A stretch of 64,000 nt of DNA. It comes from Rhodococcus sp. ABRD24. GTDB taxonomy: Bacteria > Actinomycetota > Actinomycetes > Mycobacteriales > Mycobacteriaceae. The notes beneath the pieces are model-generated. The model was not told the origin of the DNA. It did no database searches and was given only the letters and a program-made list of their open reading frames with translations. Shown here piece after piece: positions 17,799 to 26,693 of this stretch (position 1 is its first letter; the number at the start of each line of letters is the position of its first letter). The position numbers were made by a program, and so were the translations under genes. Location: positions 4,402,001 through 4,466,000 of the forward strand of contig NZ_CP035319.1 of NCBI RefSeq assembly GCF_004328705.1, in the 5' to 3' direction.

Positions 17799-17879
17799 GA
17801 CCGACTCCCAGTTGACCGTCTGCCCAGTATGAGCCCGGGGGCAGGGTGAACTCCAGGTTTGTCGGCGGCGGCTGGTTGG

Positions 17880-20720
17880 ATGGACCGCATGCTGCACGGG
17901 CTGTGGTCACCGGGTGCGGGCCTCATGCTCTGGCGGGGCCCGGACAGCGACGTGCACGGCGATCTTCCCGAATCGCTCGCCCGGGTTCTGCGCCGCCGCT
18001 TTCGGCACCACCACACCGTCCACGTTCCCGGCCCCGACGGTCCGCAGCCGCAGCGTGTCCCCGTGCTCGCGCTGGCGCCGGCCGAGGCCGCGGACTTGCT
18101 GCTCGCCGTCCCGGACGATGCACCGGGCGTCGCGGGTGATGTGGTCTTCCTGTCGCACGTGGCTCGCGGGGTGCAGCGCTGGGCGCGCGGCGGGCGGGTG
18201 GTGCCCGAGCTGTACCGCGCCGAGGGGCACTGGTGGCCGCGCTGGCGACTGCTCGGCGGCGAGCGCCAGCGTGCCTGGCTGGCGGAACTCGCCGCGGCGA
18301 TGCCACCGGTGCAGCGGCACGAGGGCAACCCGCGCGAGATCCTCGACGACTTCGTGGGCGAACTCACCGACGCGGTGGTGCGGGATCTGCTCGGCGATCG
18401 TGACTCGGAGCATCCGCTGCTGCGGGCGCTGCTCCGAGGCGAACCGTACGGCGGCGGTAACCACAAGATGGCGAGCGGCCTCGAGGCATGGCGCGAAAGC
18501 CTCACCGTCGACGAACCGGAGCTGGTGCTGCGGCTGCTGGAACCTGATGAGGACGACAGCTCCGGCGACAGCCACGGGGCCGCCGACGCCGATCTGCTGC
18601 CCGACGCGCTGTGGCGCCTCCAGGTGTGCCTGCGTCCCGAGGGCGAGGCCCCAGCGCCGCTGCTGCTGCACCGCACCGAGGCCCGGCTGCTCGAGGTCGG
18701 GGTTCGTAAGCTTGCCGCCGCGGTCGCGGCCTACCCGCGGTTGCGTGACGTGCCTACCGATCCGGACAGCCTCGACCTGCTGCTGCCGACCCCCGTCGTC
18801 ACCGATTTGGTTCTGCACGGTGCACGGGCGCTGAACGAGGCCGGCGTGACGCTGCTGCTGCCGCGGGCGTGGGCGGTGGTCTCGCCCTCGCTGCGGGTGC
18901 GCGTGGTCTCGCCACCCGTTCCCGCCGCCGCCGAGGACCGTGCCGTCGGTATGGACGAAATCGTCGGCTACGACTGGGAACTCGCGCTGGGGGACACTGT
19001 TCTGGGTGCCGATGAGTTGGCCCGACTCGCGAATGCGCAGAGCGACTTGGTGCGACTGCGCGGGCAATGGGTGCAGGCCGACCACACGGTACTGGCGCAG
19101 GCCGCTCGCTATGTGACGCAGCGTAATTCGAGCGGCGACGACACGTTGTCCGGGTTGTTTGCACAGCTGACGGAGGCCGAGCGGCCGCCCGTGCCGGTGG
19201 AAGAGGTGCACGCCACGGGCTGGGTGGGCACGCTGCTCGACGGCACCCTCGAGCCGGCGCCGGTGCCGAAACCGAAGGGTTTGGAGGCAATCCTGCGGCC
19301 GTACCAGCAACGAGGCCTGGACTGGCTGGCATTCATGAGTGAGACGGGTCTCGGGGCTGTGCTCGCCGACGACATGGGCCTGGGGAAGACGGTGCAGTTG
19401 CTGGCGCTGCTCGCGCACGAGCGGTCCGACAGGCCGACACTGCTGGTGTGCCCGATGTCGGTGGTCGGCAACTGGCAGCGAGAGGCCGCGAAGTTCGTGC
19501 CCGATCTGAAGGTGCACGTCCACCACGGAGCCGGGCGCAGCCGGGGTGAGGAACTGGCCGCAGCGGTGCGCGCCAACGACCTGGTGATCACCACGTATTC
19601 ACTGCTCGCGCGGGATGTCGTCGCGCTCGGGGAGCAGAGGTGGCGGCGGGTGGTGCTCGACGAGGCGCAGCACGTCAAGAACTCGGGAACGGCGCAGGCG
19701 CGCGCTGCCCGTGCGATCCCGGCGGACCACCGGATCGCGCTCACCGGCACACCGGTGGAGAACCGCCTCGACGAACTGCGGTCGATTCTCGACTTCGTCA
19801 ACCGAGGGATGCTGGGCAGCCCGCAGGCATTCCGGGCCAGGTTTGCGGTGCCGATCGAACGCGATCAGGACGAGGCCGCGGTGACACGCCTGAGGGCAGT
19901 GACGTCGCCGTTCGTGTTGCGGCGGGTCAAGACCGATCCCACGGTGATCTCGGACCTGCCGGACAAGTTCGAGATGACGGTGCGGGCGAACCTGACGGTG
20001 GAGCAGGCCGCGCTGTACCGGGCGGTGGTCGACGAGATGCTGAAGCAGATCAAGGACACCGAGGGTATGCAGCGCAAGGGCGCGGTGCTCTCGGCGCTGA
20101 CCCGGCTCAAGCAGGTGTGCAACCACCCGGCGCACTTCCTGGGCGACGGCTCGGGGGTCATGCGGCGTGGACGGCACCGCTCCGGGAAGCTCGGCCTGGT
20201 CGAGGACATCCTCGACTCGGTGACCGCCGACGGTGAACGTGCGCTGCTGTTCACTCAGTTCCGTGAGTTCGGCGATCTTGTTGTGCCCTACCTGTCCGAG
20301 CGGTTCGGCGTGGACGTGCCGTTTCTGCACGGCGGCGTCACCAAGATTCGACGCGACAGAATGGTCGAGCGGTTCCAGGGGGCCGACGGGCCGCCGATCA
20401 TGCTGCTCTCCCTCAAGGCCGGCGGCACCGGACTCAACCTCACTGCTGCTAATCATGTTGTGCACCTGGATCGTTGGTGGAATCCGGCGGTGGAGAACCA
20501 GGCCACCGACCGCGCCTTCCGGATCGGTCAGCGCCGGGACGTCCAGGTACGAAAGCTGGTGTGCGTCGGCACACTCGAGGAGCGGATCGATGCGATGCTG
20601 GCCACCAAGCAGGAATTGGCGGACCTCGCAGTCGGCACCGGCGAGCGCTGGATCACCGAGATGAGCACCGATCAGCTCCACGACCTGCTGACTCTCGGTG
20701 ACGAGGCGGTCGGCGAATGA
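17880..20720 (+). CDS. SNF2-family helicase
   Basis: About 946 residues. The N-terminal ~430 residues are the SNF2-associated accessory region found in bacterial HepA-like proteins. The motor follows: Walker A in DDMGLGKT (about 500), DEAQH (about 594), LTGTPVENRL, and the second lobe ending QATDRAFRIGQRRDVQV. It translocates on double-stranded DNA using ATP, presumably remodelling protein-DNA complexes. The start could be ATG 17880 or TTG 17859; no clear ribosome site decides. A SWIM-domain gene follows by 10 bp, a standard pairing. Confidence 0.9.
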   Translation: MDRMLHGLWSPGAGLMLWRGPDSDVHGDLPESLARVLRRRFRHHHTVHVPGPDGPQPQRVPVLALAPAEAADLLLAVPDDAPGVAGDVVFLSHVARGVQRWARGGRVVPELYRAEGHWWPRWRLLGGERQRAWLAELAAAMPPVQRHEGNPREILDDFVGELTDAVVRDLLGDRDSEHPLLRALLRGEPYGGGNHKMASGLEAWRESLTVDEPELVLRLLEPDEDDSSGDSHGAADADLLPDALWRLQVCLRPEGEAPAPLLLHRTEARLLEVGVRKLAAAVAAYPRLRDVPTDPDSLDLLLPTPVVTDLVLHGARALNEAGVTLLLPRAWAVVSPSLRVRVVSPPVPAAAEDRAVGMDEIVGYDWELALGDTVLGADELARLANAQSDLVRLRGQWVQADHTVLAQAARYVTQRNSSGDDTLSGLFAQLTEAERPPVPVEEVHATGWVGTLLDGTLEPAPVPKPKGLEAILRPYQQRGLDWLAFMSETGLGAVLADDMGLGKTVQLLALLAHERSDRPTLLVCPMSVVGNWQREAAKFVPDLKVHVHHGAGRSRGEELAAAVRANDLVITTYSLLARDVVALGEQRWRRVVLDEAQHVKNSGTAQARAARAIPADHRIALTGTPVENRLDELRSILDFVNRGMLGSPQAFRARFAVPIERDQDEAAVTRLRAVTSPFVLRRVKTDPTVISDLPDKFEMTVRANLTVEQAALYRAVVDEMLKQIKDTEGMQRKGAVLSALTRLKQVCNHPAHFLGDGSGVMRRGRHRSGKLGLVEDILDSVTADGERALLFTQFREFGDLVVPYLSERFGVDVPFLHGGVTKIRRDRMVERFQGADGPPIMLLSLKAGGTGLNLTAANHVVHLDRWWNPAVENQATDRAFRIGQRRDVQVRKLVCVGTLEERIDAMLATKQELADLAVGTGERWITEMSTDQLHDLLTLGDEAVGE

Positions 20721-20730
20721 GGTGGTGTCG

Positions 20731-21531
20731 ATGAGCCCGAGGGAAGGGCGACCGGACTTCCGTGGCTTCGGCCCGAGGCTGCGGGTGGTCGGCGGTGTCG
20801 AGGCGCGGTCCAAGCGCGGCGCCATCGCGCGCGGATGGTGGGGGCGCGCCCTCACGGACGTGCTCGAGCGAATCGGCGATACCGGACGACTCAGCCGTGG
20901 ACGCACGTACGCCCGAGGCGGTCAGGTGGTGGCACTGCACATTGCGGCGGGCTGCGTCACCGGCGAGGTGCAGGGCAGCCAGATCACGCCGTTCACATCG
21001 GTCCTGATGCTGCGCACCCTCGACGATGACGAGGTGGCCGGATTCGTCGAGACCGTCCGCTCTACACCGGGAATGCTCGCCGCACTCGCGTCCGGCGCCG
21101 TACCGCAGGAATTGGCGCCGATGCTGCTACCGGAAGGCAGCGGTGAACTGGACTTCGACTGCACCTGCCCCGATCCGGGCTGGCCATGCAAGCACGTCGC
21201 GGCCGTCGCCTACCTGCTGGCCGAGCGCGTCGACCGTGACCCACTCACGATGCTCACACTTCGCGGCCTCGACCTCGACACACTGATTCGTGGCGTCGGA
21301 GGCGAGGAGGACCCGGCACCTGCCGGGGTGGGTGGCTACTTCGGCGACGGTGCCCTCCTGCCGGACCTTCCGACAGTCGAATACTGCGCGGCGGTAGACG
21401 ATCTCGACCCCGCGCTGCTGCGCAAGGTGTTGCAGGCCGATTCCGGCGATGCCCCTGACGTGGTTGCCGCGCTCCGAGACCTCGGTGCCTGCTACCGCGC
21501 GCTCGGTGCACGCGATCCGCGACGGCGGTAA
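20731..21531 (+). CDS. SWIM zinc-finger protein
   Basis: 266 residues. The SWIM motif CxCx(n)CxH is seen as CTCPDPGWPCKH at about residues 143-155. Such proteins commonly accompany SNF2 ATPases and are thought to target them to DNA or a partner. GAGGTGG precedes the ATG at 20731. The ~120-residue C-terminal part is less conserved and rich in Asp/Leu. It is co-transcribed with the helicase. Confidence 0.85.
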   Translation: MSPREGRPDFRGFGPRLRVVGGVEARSKRGAIARGWWGRALTDVLERIGDTGRLSRGRTYARGGQVVALHIAAGCVTGEVQGSQITPFTSVLMLRTLDDDEVAGFVETVRSTPGMLAALASGAVPQELAPMLLPEGSGELDFDCTCPDPGWPCKHVAAVAYLLAERVDRDPLTMLTLRGLDLDTLIRGVGGEEDPAPAGVGGYFGDGALLPDLPTVEYCAAVDDLDPALLRKVLQADSGDAPDVVAALRDLGACYRALGARDPRRR

Positions 21532-21562
21532 CGGGCGACCACTCCGCCCGGATAGACCGGAC

Positions 21563-21775
21563 ATGAACAAGATCAGGACTATAGCCGCCGTCGCGCTCGT
21601 GGGTGTGCTCCTGCTCGTTGGTGGTGGCGTCGCGAACGCCAGCCCTCCGGGCCCGAACCCGCTCGGAAGTCTGCCCGAACCATTGTGGCCGCTCGCCGCA
21701 GTGGTCGGCCAGATCTTCGCCGACACCTGGAACTTCTTCGCCGGTATCGCCGACCTGATCATGTTCGGCTCGTAG
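21563..21775 (+). CDS. small secreted protein
   Basis: 70 residues from ATG 21563 (MNKIRTIAAVALVGVLLLVG...). The first ~26 residues form a signal peptide with a likely cleavage after VANA. The mature part is about 44 residues, Pro-rich at first and then hydrophobic (AVVGQIFADTWNFFAGIADL). No family recognised. It could be exported or stay membrane-bound by its tail. It lies 31 bp after the SWIM gene but probably has its own role. Confidence 0.6.
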   Translation: MNKIRTIAAVALVGVLLLVGGGVANASPPGPNPLGSLPEPLWPLAAVVGQIFADTWNFFAGIADLIMFGS

Positions 21776-21786
21776 CTCCGCGGGGT

Positions 21787-22364
21787 GACCTGACCGACTA
21801 CGTGACGGACCTGGGCACCGACCCGGGCGTCGTCGAGCGTCTGGAGTGCGCGAGCGTCGACGTGCCACTGGACTGCCACTGGACTGCGACGACCCAGACG
21901 GCAGGACGGTTGAACTCGCCTTGAGCCGGCTCACCGGAACCGATCCGGCCGTCCCGCCGCTGTTCGTCAATCCGGGCGGTCCGGGAGTCGAGGGACGCAG
22001 CATGGCCGCCACGGTCGCATTGTCGCTCGGTCTCGACACCGCCGACTTCCACGGCGCCTCGTGGGGCACGGTCCTCGGGGCGGAGTTGCAATCCCGCTTC
22101 CCCAAACATCTATGCCGCGTGGTGCTCCACAGCATGGACTAGCCGGGCACATTCGCCGCGGAGGCGCTGCGAGTGCTCGCGACCGCCGACCCGGATGCCA
22201 CGCCGTATCCGTGGGTGCTGGACGCGCACGACGCGATGGGCGGTCGGCTCCTCACGATCGAGTGCAGCGTGCACGGTTCCACGGTCGGCTCGAGTTGCGG
22301 TGGGCTGGTCACCGAGTTCCTCGCGTCCGGCCGTCTGGCGCAGGATGTCTGCGCGCCGCAGTGA
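21787..22364 (+). pseudogene. decayed secreted tripeptidyl aminopeptidase-like gene
   Basis: Remnants of an alpha/beta-hydrolase exopeptidase of the Streptomyces Tap type remain in order. ERLECASVDVPLD comes first, then DCDDPDGRTVELALSRL, LFVNPGGPG, FHGASWGTVLGAE (nucleophile Ser) and a C-terminal stretch around TIECSVHGSTVG. The first two parts are in different frames because TGCCACTGGAC is duplicated in tandem (21871-21892 area); removing one copy restores VPLDCDDPDGRT. A large internal deletion joins the oxyanion region to the nucleophile region, and a stop sits at 22140-22142. The signal peptide and start are not recognisable. Confidence 0.8.
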
Positions 22365-22389
22365 CGGACTCTGCCGTGCAGGCTGGTGT

Positions 22390-22395
22390 TACCGT
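22390..22395 (+). promoter_or_regulatory. candidate -10 element for a leaderless leader ORF
   Basis: TACCGT fits the actinobacterial TANNNT -10 consensus and ends 7 bases before the ATG at 22403, which has no ribosome site. Transcription would begin at or next to the start codon, a common arrangement for leader peptides in this phylum. No clear -35 is seen. Confidence 0.4.
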
Positions 22396-22402
22396 CACCG
22401 GT

Positions 22403-22444
22403 ATGCACGCTTTCACATCGACGAAGTGGTGGCCCGCCGGCTGA
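22403..22444 (+). CDS. Trp-containing leader peptide
   Basis: A 13-codon reading frame encodes MHAFTSTKWWPAG and stops at 22442-22444. Two adjacent Trp codons (22427-22432) sit shortly before the stop, as in trp-type attenuators. There is no Shine-Dalgarno; a TANNNT -10 ends 7 bases upstream, so the transcript may be leaderless. It lies 96 bp before the methyltransferase start and overlaps one strand of the alternative RNA structure described next. It was found by reading, and translation is unproven. Confidence 0.55.
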   Translation: MHAFTSTKWWPAG

Positions 22445-22496
22445 GGCGGTCCATCGAGTGTGCATTCCCACACCCACCCCGCCTCGATCGAGGCGG
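22443..22496 (+). promoter_or_regulatory. candidate transcription attenuator with exclusive hairpins
   Basis: Segment A, GAGGCGG (22443-22449), is identical to segment C (22490-22496). Segment B, CCGCCTC (22479-22485), can pair with either. B-C makes a 7-bp GC hairpin with a GATC loop; A-B prevents it. A overlaps the leader stop codon, so a ribosome that finishes the leader hides A and lets B-C form, while one stalled at the Trp codons leaves A free. B-C would be the terminator or sequestering hairpin, though no T run follows. Confidence 0.5.
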
Positions 22497-22540
22497 CGTT
22501 CGTGGTGTCGGCTGGTCGGGGCTCTCGGTAAGGAGTTGTC

Positions 22541-23236
22541 ATGCCCCGTAAAGAAGTCCAGAGATCCGGCATCGGGAGAATGCTGATCTCGTCGCGCTCG
22601 TTCGACGAGTACGTCGCCATGTTCGATCTGCGGGACGAGGATCTGGCAGCAAGTGTTCTGGACTGCCCGGCCGGGGCATCGTCGTTCACTGCCACCGTCC
22701 GGGCCCGTGGCTTTGCGGTTACCGCGTGCGACACCGCCTACGCCGACGCGACAGATCTGATGGGCGTCGTGCGGGACGAGACGATCCGCGGCAACGCCTA
22801 CATCGCTAGGCAACCCGACCGGTATGCGGGCGGGTTCTTCCGAGACGCTGAGCATCATCTCGAACACCGGCTCGACTCCGTGGACAGATTCGCCGCGGAC
22901 CTGCTCGCGCACCCCGAGTCGTACGTTCACGCCGCGCTGCCGAAGCTGCCGTTCCGGGACAGGGACTTCGGACTGGTGCTGTCGTCGCACCTGCTCTTCA
23001 CGTATGCGGACCGGCTGGACCTGGACGACCACGATCGATATCTCACCGAACTGATCCGGGTGTCCTCGCGGGAGGTCCGGGTCTTTCCCCTCGTTCCGAC
23101 CGGAGACGGTCGCCGATACCTCGGGCTCGACGCGCTGCGCCGCCGCCTCGACGACCGCGGCATCCGGCACGAGCTGCGGCCGGTTACCTACGACTTCCAA
23201 GGCGGCGGCACCGAGATGCTGGTCTGCATGCGGTGA
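22541..23236 (+). CDS. class I SAM-dependent methyltransferase-like protein
   Basis: 231 residues. Motif I reads SVLDCPAGASSFTATV (about 38-53) with a following acidic strand end (ACDTAYAD), and the LSSHLLFTY region matches motif IV-V of Rossmann methyltransferases. The glycine loop is altered (CPAGAS instead of GxGxG). The substrate is unknown. TAAGGAG lies 6 bases before the ATG. The upstream Trp-codon leader and competing hairpins suggest expression tied to tryptophan supply, which would hint at a tryptophan- or indole-related role; this is inference. Confidence 0.75.
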   Translation: MPRKEVQRSGIGRMLISSRSFDEYVAMFDLRDEDLAASVLDCPAGASSFTATVRARGFAVTACDTAYADATDLMGVVRDETIRGNAYIARQPDRYAGGFFRDAEHHLEHRLDSVDRFAADLLAHPESYVHAALPKLPFRDRDFGLVLSSHLLFTYADRLDLDDHDRYLTELIRVSSREVRVFPLVPTGDGRRYLGLDALRRRLDDRGIRHELRPVTYDFQGGGTEMLVCMR

Positions 23237-23258
23237 TCGAGGCTGCAAGTGCCGCCGG

Positions 23259-24932
23259 CTAGCTCCCGAACGGCGCCGGAGTCAGACCGCGCGCCGGGGT
23301 GGTGCCGCAGCGGTTCATCACGTCGAACAGCTTGGCGTGCATGGTCATTGCCTGAGCCGGCGCGAACCAGGTGAGGTTCCGCGGATCGGCACGGTTGTGC
23401 AGTTCGAGGGGGTCTGTCTCGAGGTCGTACATCTCGAACTGCGGCGGCACCACCCCGGCGGGGTCGAAGTAGGCCGAGTACTTCCAGCGCCGGTCGCGGA
23501 TGGTCCGCATGTGGTTGGGCTGTGTGACGATGTTCTGGCCGTTCGGGGTGGCACAGTTCTGGTCGTCGTACGTGAAGTGGACCACGTCCTGAACCTGGGC
23601 GCTCGGCGACCCCGGATTCGTGGCGGCGTCGGTCACGACCGGCATCAGGTCGACGCCCTTGAATTCCCACGCGGAGCGGTCCGGGACATCGGCGAGTGTG
23701 GCCAGTGTCGGCATCACGTCGATCAGTGTCGCCAGGGCGCCGGTCCGGACGGGCTGCGGGAACATCACCGGGTTGCTGATCACCATGGGGACGCGCAGAG
23801 TCTCCTCGTAGGCATTGAACACCTTCTGTCGCAGCCCGCCGTGTGAGAGTCCCATCTCGCCATGGTCCGACATCCGGATCACGACCGTAGAATCTCTTCT
23901 GCCGGGCTGGGATTCGAGTGCGTCGAGCACTGAACCTATGTGCTCGTCGACCACCTTGTGCATGTATGCGTAGAAGTTGGCGTAGTTCAGGGACGCCTCG
24001 GGACCGATCAGCGGGCCGAGTCCGCCGGCGAGTAACAGTTGCGACTGCACCTGCGCGGTGGGTTTGAAGTTCGCGGCAAGCTTCTCGTCGAAGGTCGGTG
24101 GCAACCCGATGCCCTGCTGGAAGATGCCGGGCGCGTCGGAGCCGTAGTTGTCGCACGTGCCGTTGATTGCGTCCCAGGTCTGCGGGTAGGCCAGGACGTC
24201 GTGTGGATTGACGAACGAGACGATGACCGCGAACGGGGTGTCGTCGGCCGGGTCGAGGCCGTGCAGGAAGTCCACGGCCTCCGCCGCGTAACGGCTGTCG
24301 AGGTCGGCGCAACCGCCGCCGAAGTGGTCGGGGTTGGTGTCCTGGCCGCCCTCGGGCGGAATCCAGCCGTCGAATCCGTAAGCCGCCAGATCGGCGCTGG
24401 ACGGGTCGCCGCCGTCGGCTCCCTTGCTCATGTGCCATTTGCCGCGGTAGTGGACGTTGTAGCCCGCCGAGGCCAACAGCTTCGCCATGTTCTGGATGTC
24501 CAGGGGCAGAGTAGGTTCGGTGGGGGAGACGGTTCCGCCCTCGGTGAGGGTCGCGGTGACCCCGTGCTGAGCCGGGTAGAGGCCGGTGAAGAAGGTGCTG
24601 CGGCTCGGGGAGCACATCGCAGCGTTGCAGAATGCGTTGTCGAACGACAAACCGGTGTCGGCGAGGCGTTTACGGTTGGGAAGATTCTGATCGGCCCACC
24701 CCTCGGGCCAGAACATCGGCCGGCGTTCCTGATCGGTGATCACCACGACGATGTTGGGCCGGCGCGGAATAGAGCCCGGTTGCTGGGTCCGGGCCGGTTG
24801 CGGCGAGGCGCCGGCGTGCGTGGTCAGGCCGGCCATCCCGGCGAGCATCAGTGCGCCCGCTCCGCCCAGGAGGGAGCGTCGGCTCAGCGGGTGATCGATC
24901 GAATCGAGTATCGGCGCGTTCAGGGAGTCCAT
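23259..24932 (-). CDS. Tat-exported sulfatase
   Basis: 557 residues. A twin-arginine signal SRRSLLGG (17-24) is followed by a hydrophobic stretch and probable cleavage after THAGA. The sulfatase signature CSPSR is at 107-111; Cys107 would become formylglycine, the catalytic aldehyde hydrate. NIVVVITDQE (about 60-69) starts the metal-binding core, and RGKWHMSKG and MSDHGEMG complete it. It cleaves a sulfate ester outside the cytoplasm; the substrate is unknown. GGAG precedes the ATG. No formylglycine-generating enzyme gene is in the window. It is convergent with the methyltransferase gene. Confidence 0.9.
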   Translation of the reverse strand: MDSLNAPILDSIDHPLSRRSLLGGAGALMLAGMAGLTTHAGASPQPARTQQPGSIPRRPNIVVVITDQERRPMFWPEGWADQNLPNRKRLADTGLSFDNAFCNAAMCSPSRSTFFTGLYPAQHGVTATLTEGGTVSPTEPTLPLDIQNMAKLLASAGYNVHYRGKWHMSKGADGGDPSSADLAAYGFDGWIPPEGGQDTNPDHFGGGCADLDSRYAAEAVDFLHGLDPADDTPFAVIVSFVNPHDVLAYPQTWDAINGTCDNYGSDAPGIFQQGIGLPPTFDEKLAANFKPTAQVQSQLLLAGGLGPLIGPEASLNYANFYAYMHKVVDEHIGSVLDALESQPGRRDSTVVIRMSDHGEMGLSHGGLRQKVFNAYEETLRVPMVISNPVMFPQPVRTGALATLIDVMPTLATLADVPDRSAWEFKGVDLMPVVTDAATNPGSPSAQVQDVVHFTYDDQNCATPNGQNIVTQPNHMRTIRDRRWKYSAYFDPAGVVPPQFEMYDLETDPLELHNRADPRNLTWFAPAQAMTMHAKLFDVMNRCGTTPARGLTPAPFGS

Positions 24933-25044
24933 CGGGTGATCTCCATCCTGCGGGGCGTCGGCATGTGGCAGGCGTACGGATGGTCATTCTCACCCACCTT
25001 CGGCGCCCTGAGCTGCGGTTCGGGCAAATGTCGGGATCGAACCC

Positions 25045-25072
25045 TGGACTTACATGGACTTCCAACTATAGG
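25045..25072 (+). promoter_or_regulatory. promoter of the valine-catabolic operon
   Basis: TGGACT (25045-25050) and TATAGG (25067-25072) are spaced by 16 bases and lie about 75 bases before the mmsA start. The rest of the 215-bp gap between the sulfatase and mmsA has no gene. It is the only strong promoter-like pair there. Confidence 0.45.
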
Positions 25073-25147
25073 ATGGGCGAAGAATGCCGGAGGTGACGCA
25101 TGTCCCCTCCTCGTCACCGCATCGACCAGCGAAGGATGGATCCGGAC

Positions 25148-26689
25148 ATGAGCGTTCGAGAGCTCTCCCATTTCATCGGCGGCAAGCACATCCCGGGATC
25201 GTCCGGGAGGTTTGCTGACGTTTTCGATCCCAATACCGGGCGGGTGCAGGCACGGGTTCCGCTTGCGGACCAGGCCGAGACCGAGGCCGTGATCGCGAAT
25301 GCTGTTGATGCGCAGCGTGAGTGGGCGTCGTGGAATCCGCAGCGCCGCGCCCGCGTGCTGATGCGGTTCCTGCAGCTGATCCAGGAGGAGATGGACCCGC
25401 TCGCGCGTCTGCTCTCGTCCGAGCACGGTAAGACCATCGCCGACGCCAAGGGCGACATCCAGCGTGGCCTCGAGGTCGTCGAGTTCGCTGTCGGGATCCC
25501 GCACCTGCTCAAGGGCGAGTACACCGAGTCCGCCGGCAACGGCATCGACGTGTTCTCGATGCGCCAGCCCCTCGGTGTGGTCGCGGGTATCACCCCGTTC
25601 AACTTCCCGGCGATGATCCCGTTGTGGAAGGCGGCGCCCGCTCTGGCGTGCGGTAACGCGTTCATCCTCAAGCCGTCCGAGCGGGACCCGTCGGTGCCGC
25701 TGCGGCTGGCGGAGTTGTTCCTCGAGGCGGGGCTGCCGCCGGGGGTGTTCAACGTCGTCAACGGCGACAAGGGTGCGGTGGATGTGCTGCTGACCGATCC
25801 GCGGGTCAAGGCCCTCGGTTTCGTCGGCTCCACCCCGATCGCGCAGTACATCTACGAGACCGCGGCCGCGCACGGCAAGCGTGCCCAGTGCTTCGGTGGC
25901 GCGAAGAACCATGCGATCGTGATGCCCGACGCCGACCTCGACCAGGTCGCCGATGCTCTCGTCGGTGCCGGCTACGGCTCTGCCGGTGAGCGGTGCATGG
26001 CGATCTCCGTCGCGGTCCCGGTCGGTGAGGAGACCGCGGACGCGCTGGTGGCGAAGCTCACCGAGCGGGTCGCCACGCTCCGTATCGGCACCTCCGACGA
26101 CGAGAACGCCGATTTCGGTCCGCTCGTCGGCGCCGACGCCCTCGCCCGGGTGAACGACTACGTGCAGATCGGTGTCGACGAGGGCGCCGAGCTGGTCGTC
26201 GACGGCCGCGGTTTCACCCTCGACGGCCACGAGGGCGGATTCTTCGCCGGCGCAACCCTGTTCGACCGGGTCACCCCGGACATGCGGATCTACCAGGAGG
26301 AGATCTTCGGTCCCGTCCTGCAGGTGGTCCGCGCGGGTGACTACGAGGAGGCGTTGCGTCTGCCGTCCGAGCACCAGTACGGCAACGGTGTCGCGATCTT
26401 CACCCGTGACGGTGACACCGCCCGCGACTTCTGTGCTCGTGTCGATACCGGCATGGTGGGCGTCAACGTCCCGATCCCGGTCCCGATCGCCTACCACACC
26501 TTCGGTGGCTGGAAGCGCTCCGGATTCGGTGACCTCAACCAGCACGGCCCGGACTCGATCCGTTTCTACACCAAGACCAAGACCGTCACCCAACGCTGGC
26601 CGTCGGGCGTCAAGGAGGCGTCCTCGGGTCGCTCCGCAAGCTCCGCTCCTGAAGCGTCCAACCACTTCGTCATCCCGACGATGGACTGA
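25148..26689 (+). CDS. mmsA: methylmalonate-semialdehyde dehydrogenase (CoA-acylating)
   Basis: About 513 residues of the aldehyde dehydrogenase superfamily, MmsA branch, which converts methylmalonate semialdehyde to propionyl-CoA at the end of valine breakdown. PFNFPAMIPLWKAAPALACGN is the NAD-site region and the catalytic Cys lies in GERCM (about residue 283). Starts at 25100, 25136 and 25148 are possible; 25148 (MSVRELSHFIGGK) gives the family N-terminus, with GAAGGA somewhat far upstream. The last ~25 residues are Ser/Ala-rich and variable. It is first in a six-gene operon. Confidence 0.92.
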   Translation: MSVRELSHFIGGKHIPGSSGRFADVFDPNTGRVQARVPLADQAETEAVIANAVDAQREWASWNPQRRARVLMRFLQLIQEEMDPLARLLSSEHGKTIADAKGDIQRGLEVVEFAVGIPHLLKGEYTESAGNGIDVFSMRQPLGVVAGITPFNFPAMIPLWKAAPALACGNAFILKPSERDPSVPLRLAELFLEAGLPPGVFNVVNGDKGAVDVLLTDPRVKALGFVGSTPIAQYIYETAAAHGKRAQCFGGAKNHAIVMPDADLDQVADALVGAGYGSAGERCMAISVAVPVGEETADALVAKLTERVATLRIGTSDDENADFGPLVGADALARVNDYVQIGVDEGAELVVDGRGFTLDGHEGGFFAGATLFDRVTPDMRIYQEEIFGPVLQVVRAGDYEEALRLPSEHQYGNGVAIFTRDGDTARDFCARVDTGMVGVNVPIPVPIAYHTFGGWKRSGFGDLNQHGPDSIRFYTKTKTVTQRWPSGVKEASSGRSASSAPEASNHFVIPTMD

Positions 26690-26693
26690 CCCG

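Noticed and set aside
17907..19526. Long open frame antisense to the SNF2 helicase gene
   Set aside because: No domain is recognisable, and the composition is that of a shadow frame.
21563..22364. Pseudogene treated as two small genes (starts at 21846 and 22173)
   Set aside because: Their translations are consecutive pieces of one aminopeptidase family protein, joined across a tandem duplication and a stop.
25030..25072. A tRNA T-arm-like GGGATCGAACCCTGG on the plus strand, suggesting a tRNA or attachment-site remnant
   Set aside because: No acceptor or anticodon stem can be built around it on either strand, and the region is better explained as the mmsA promoter.
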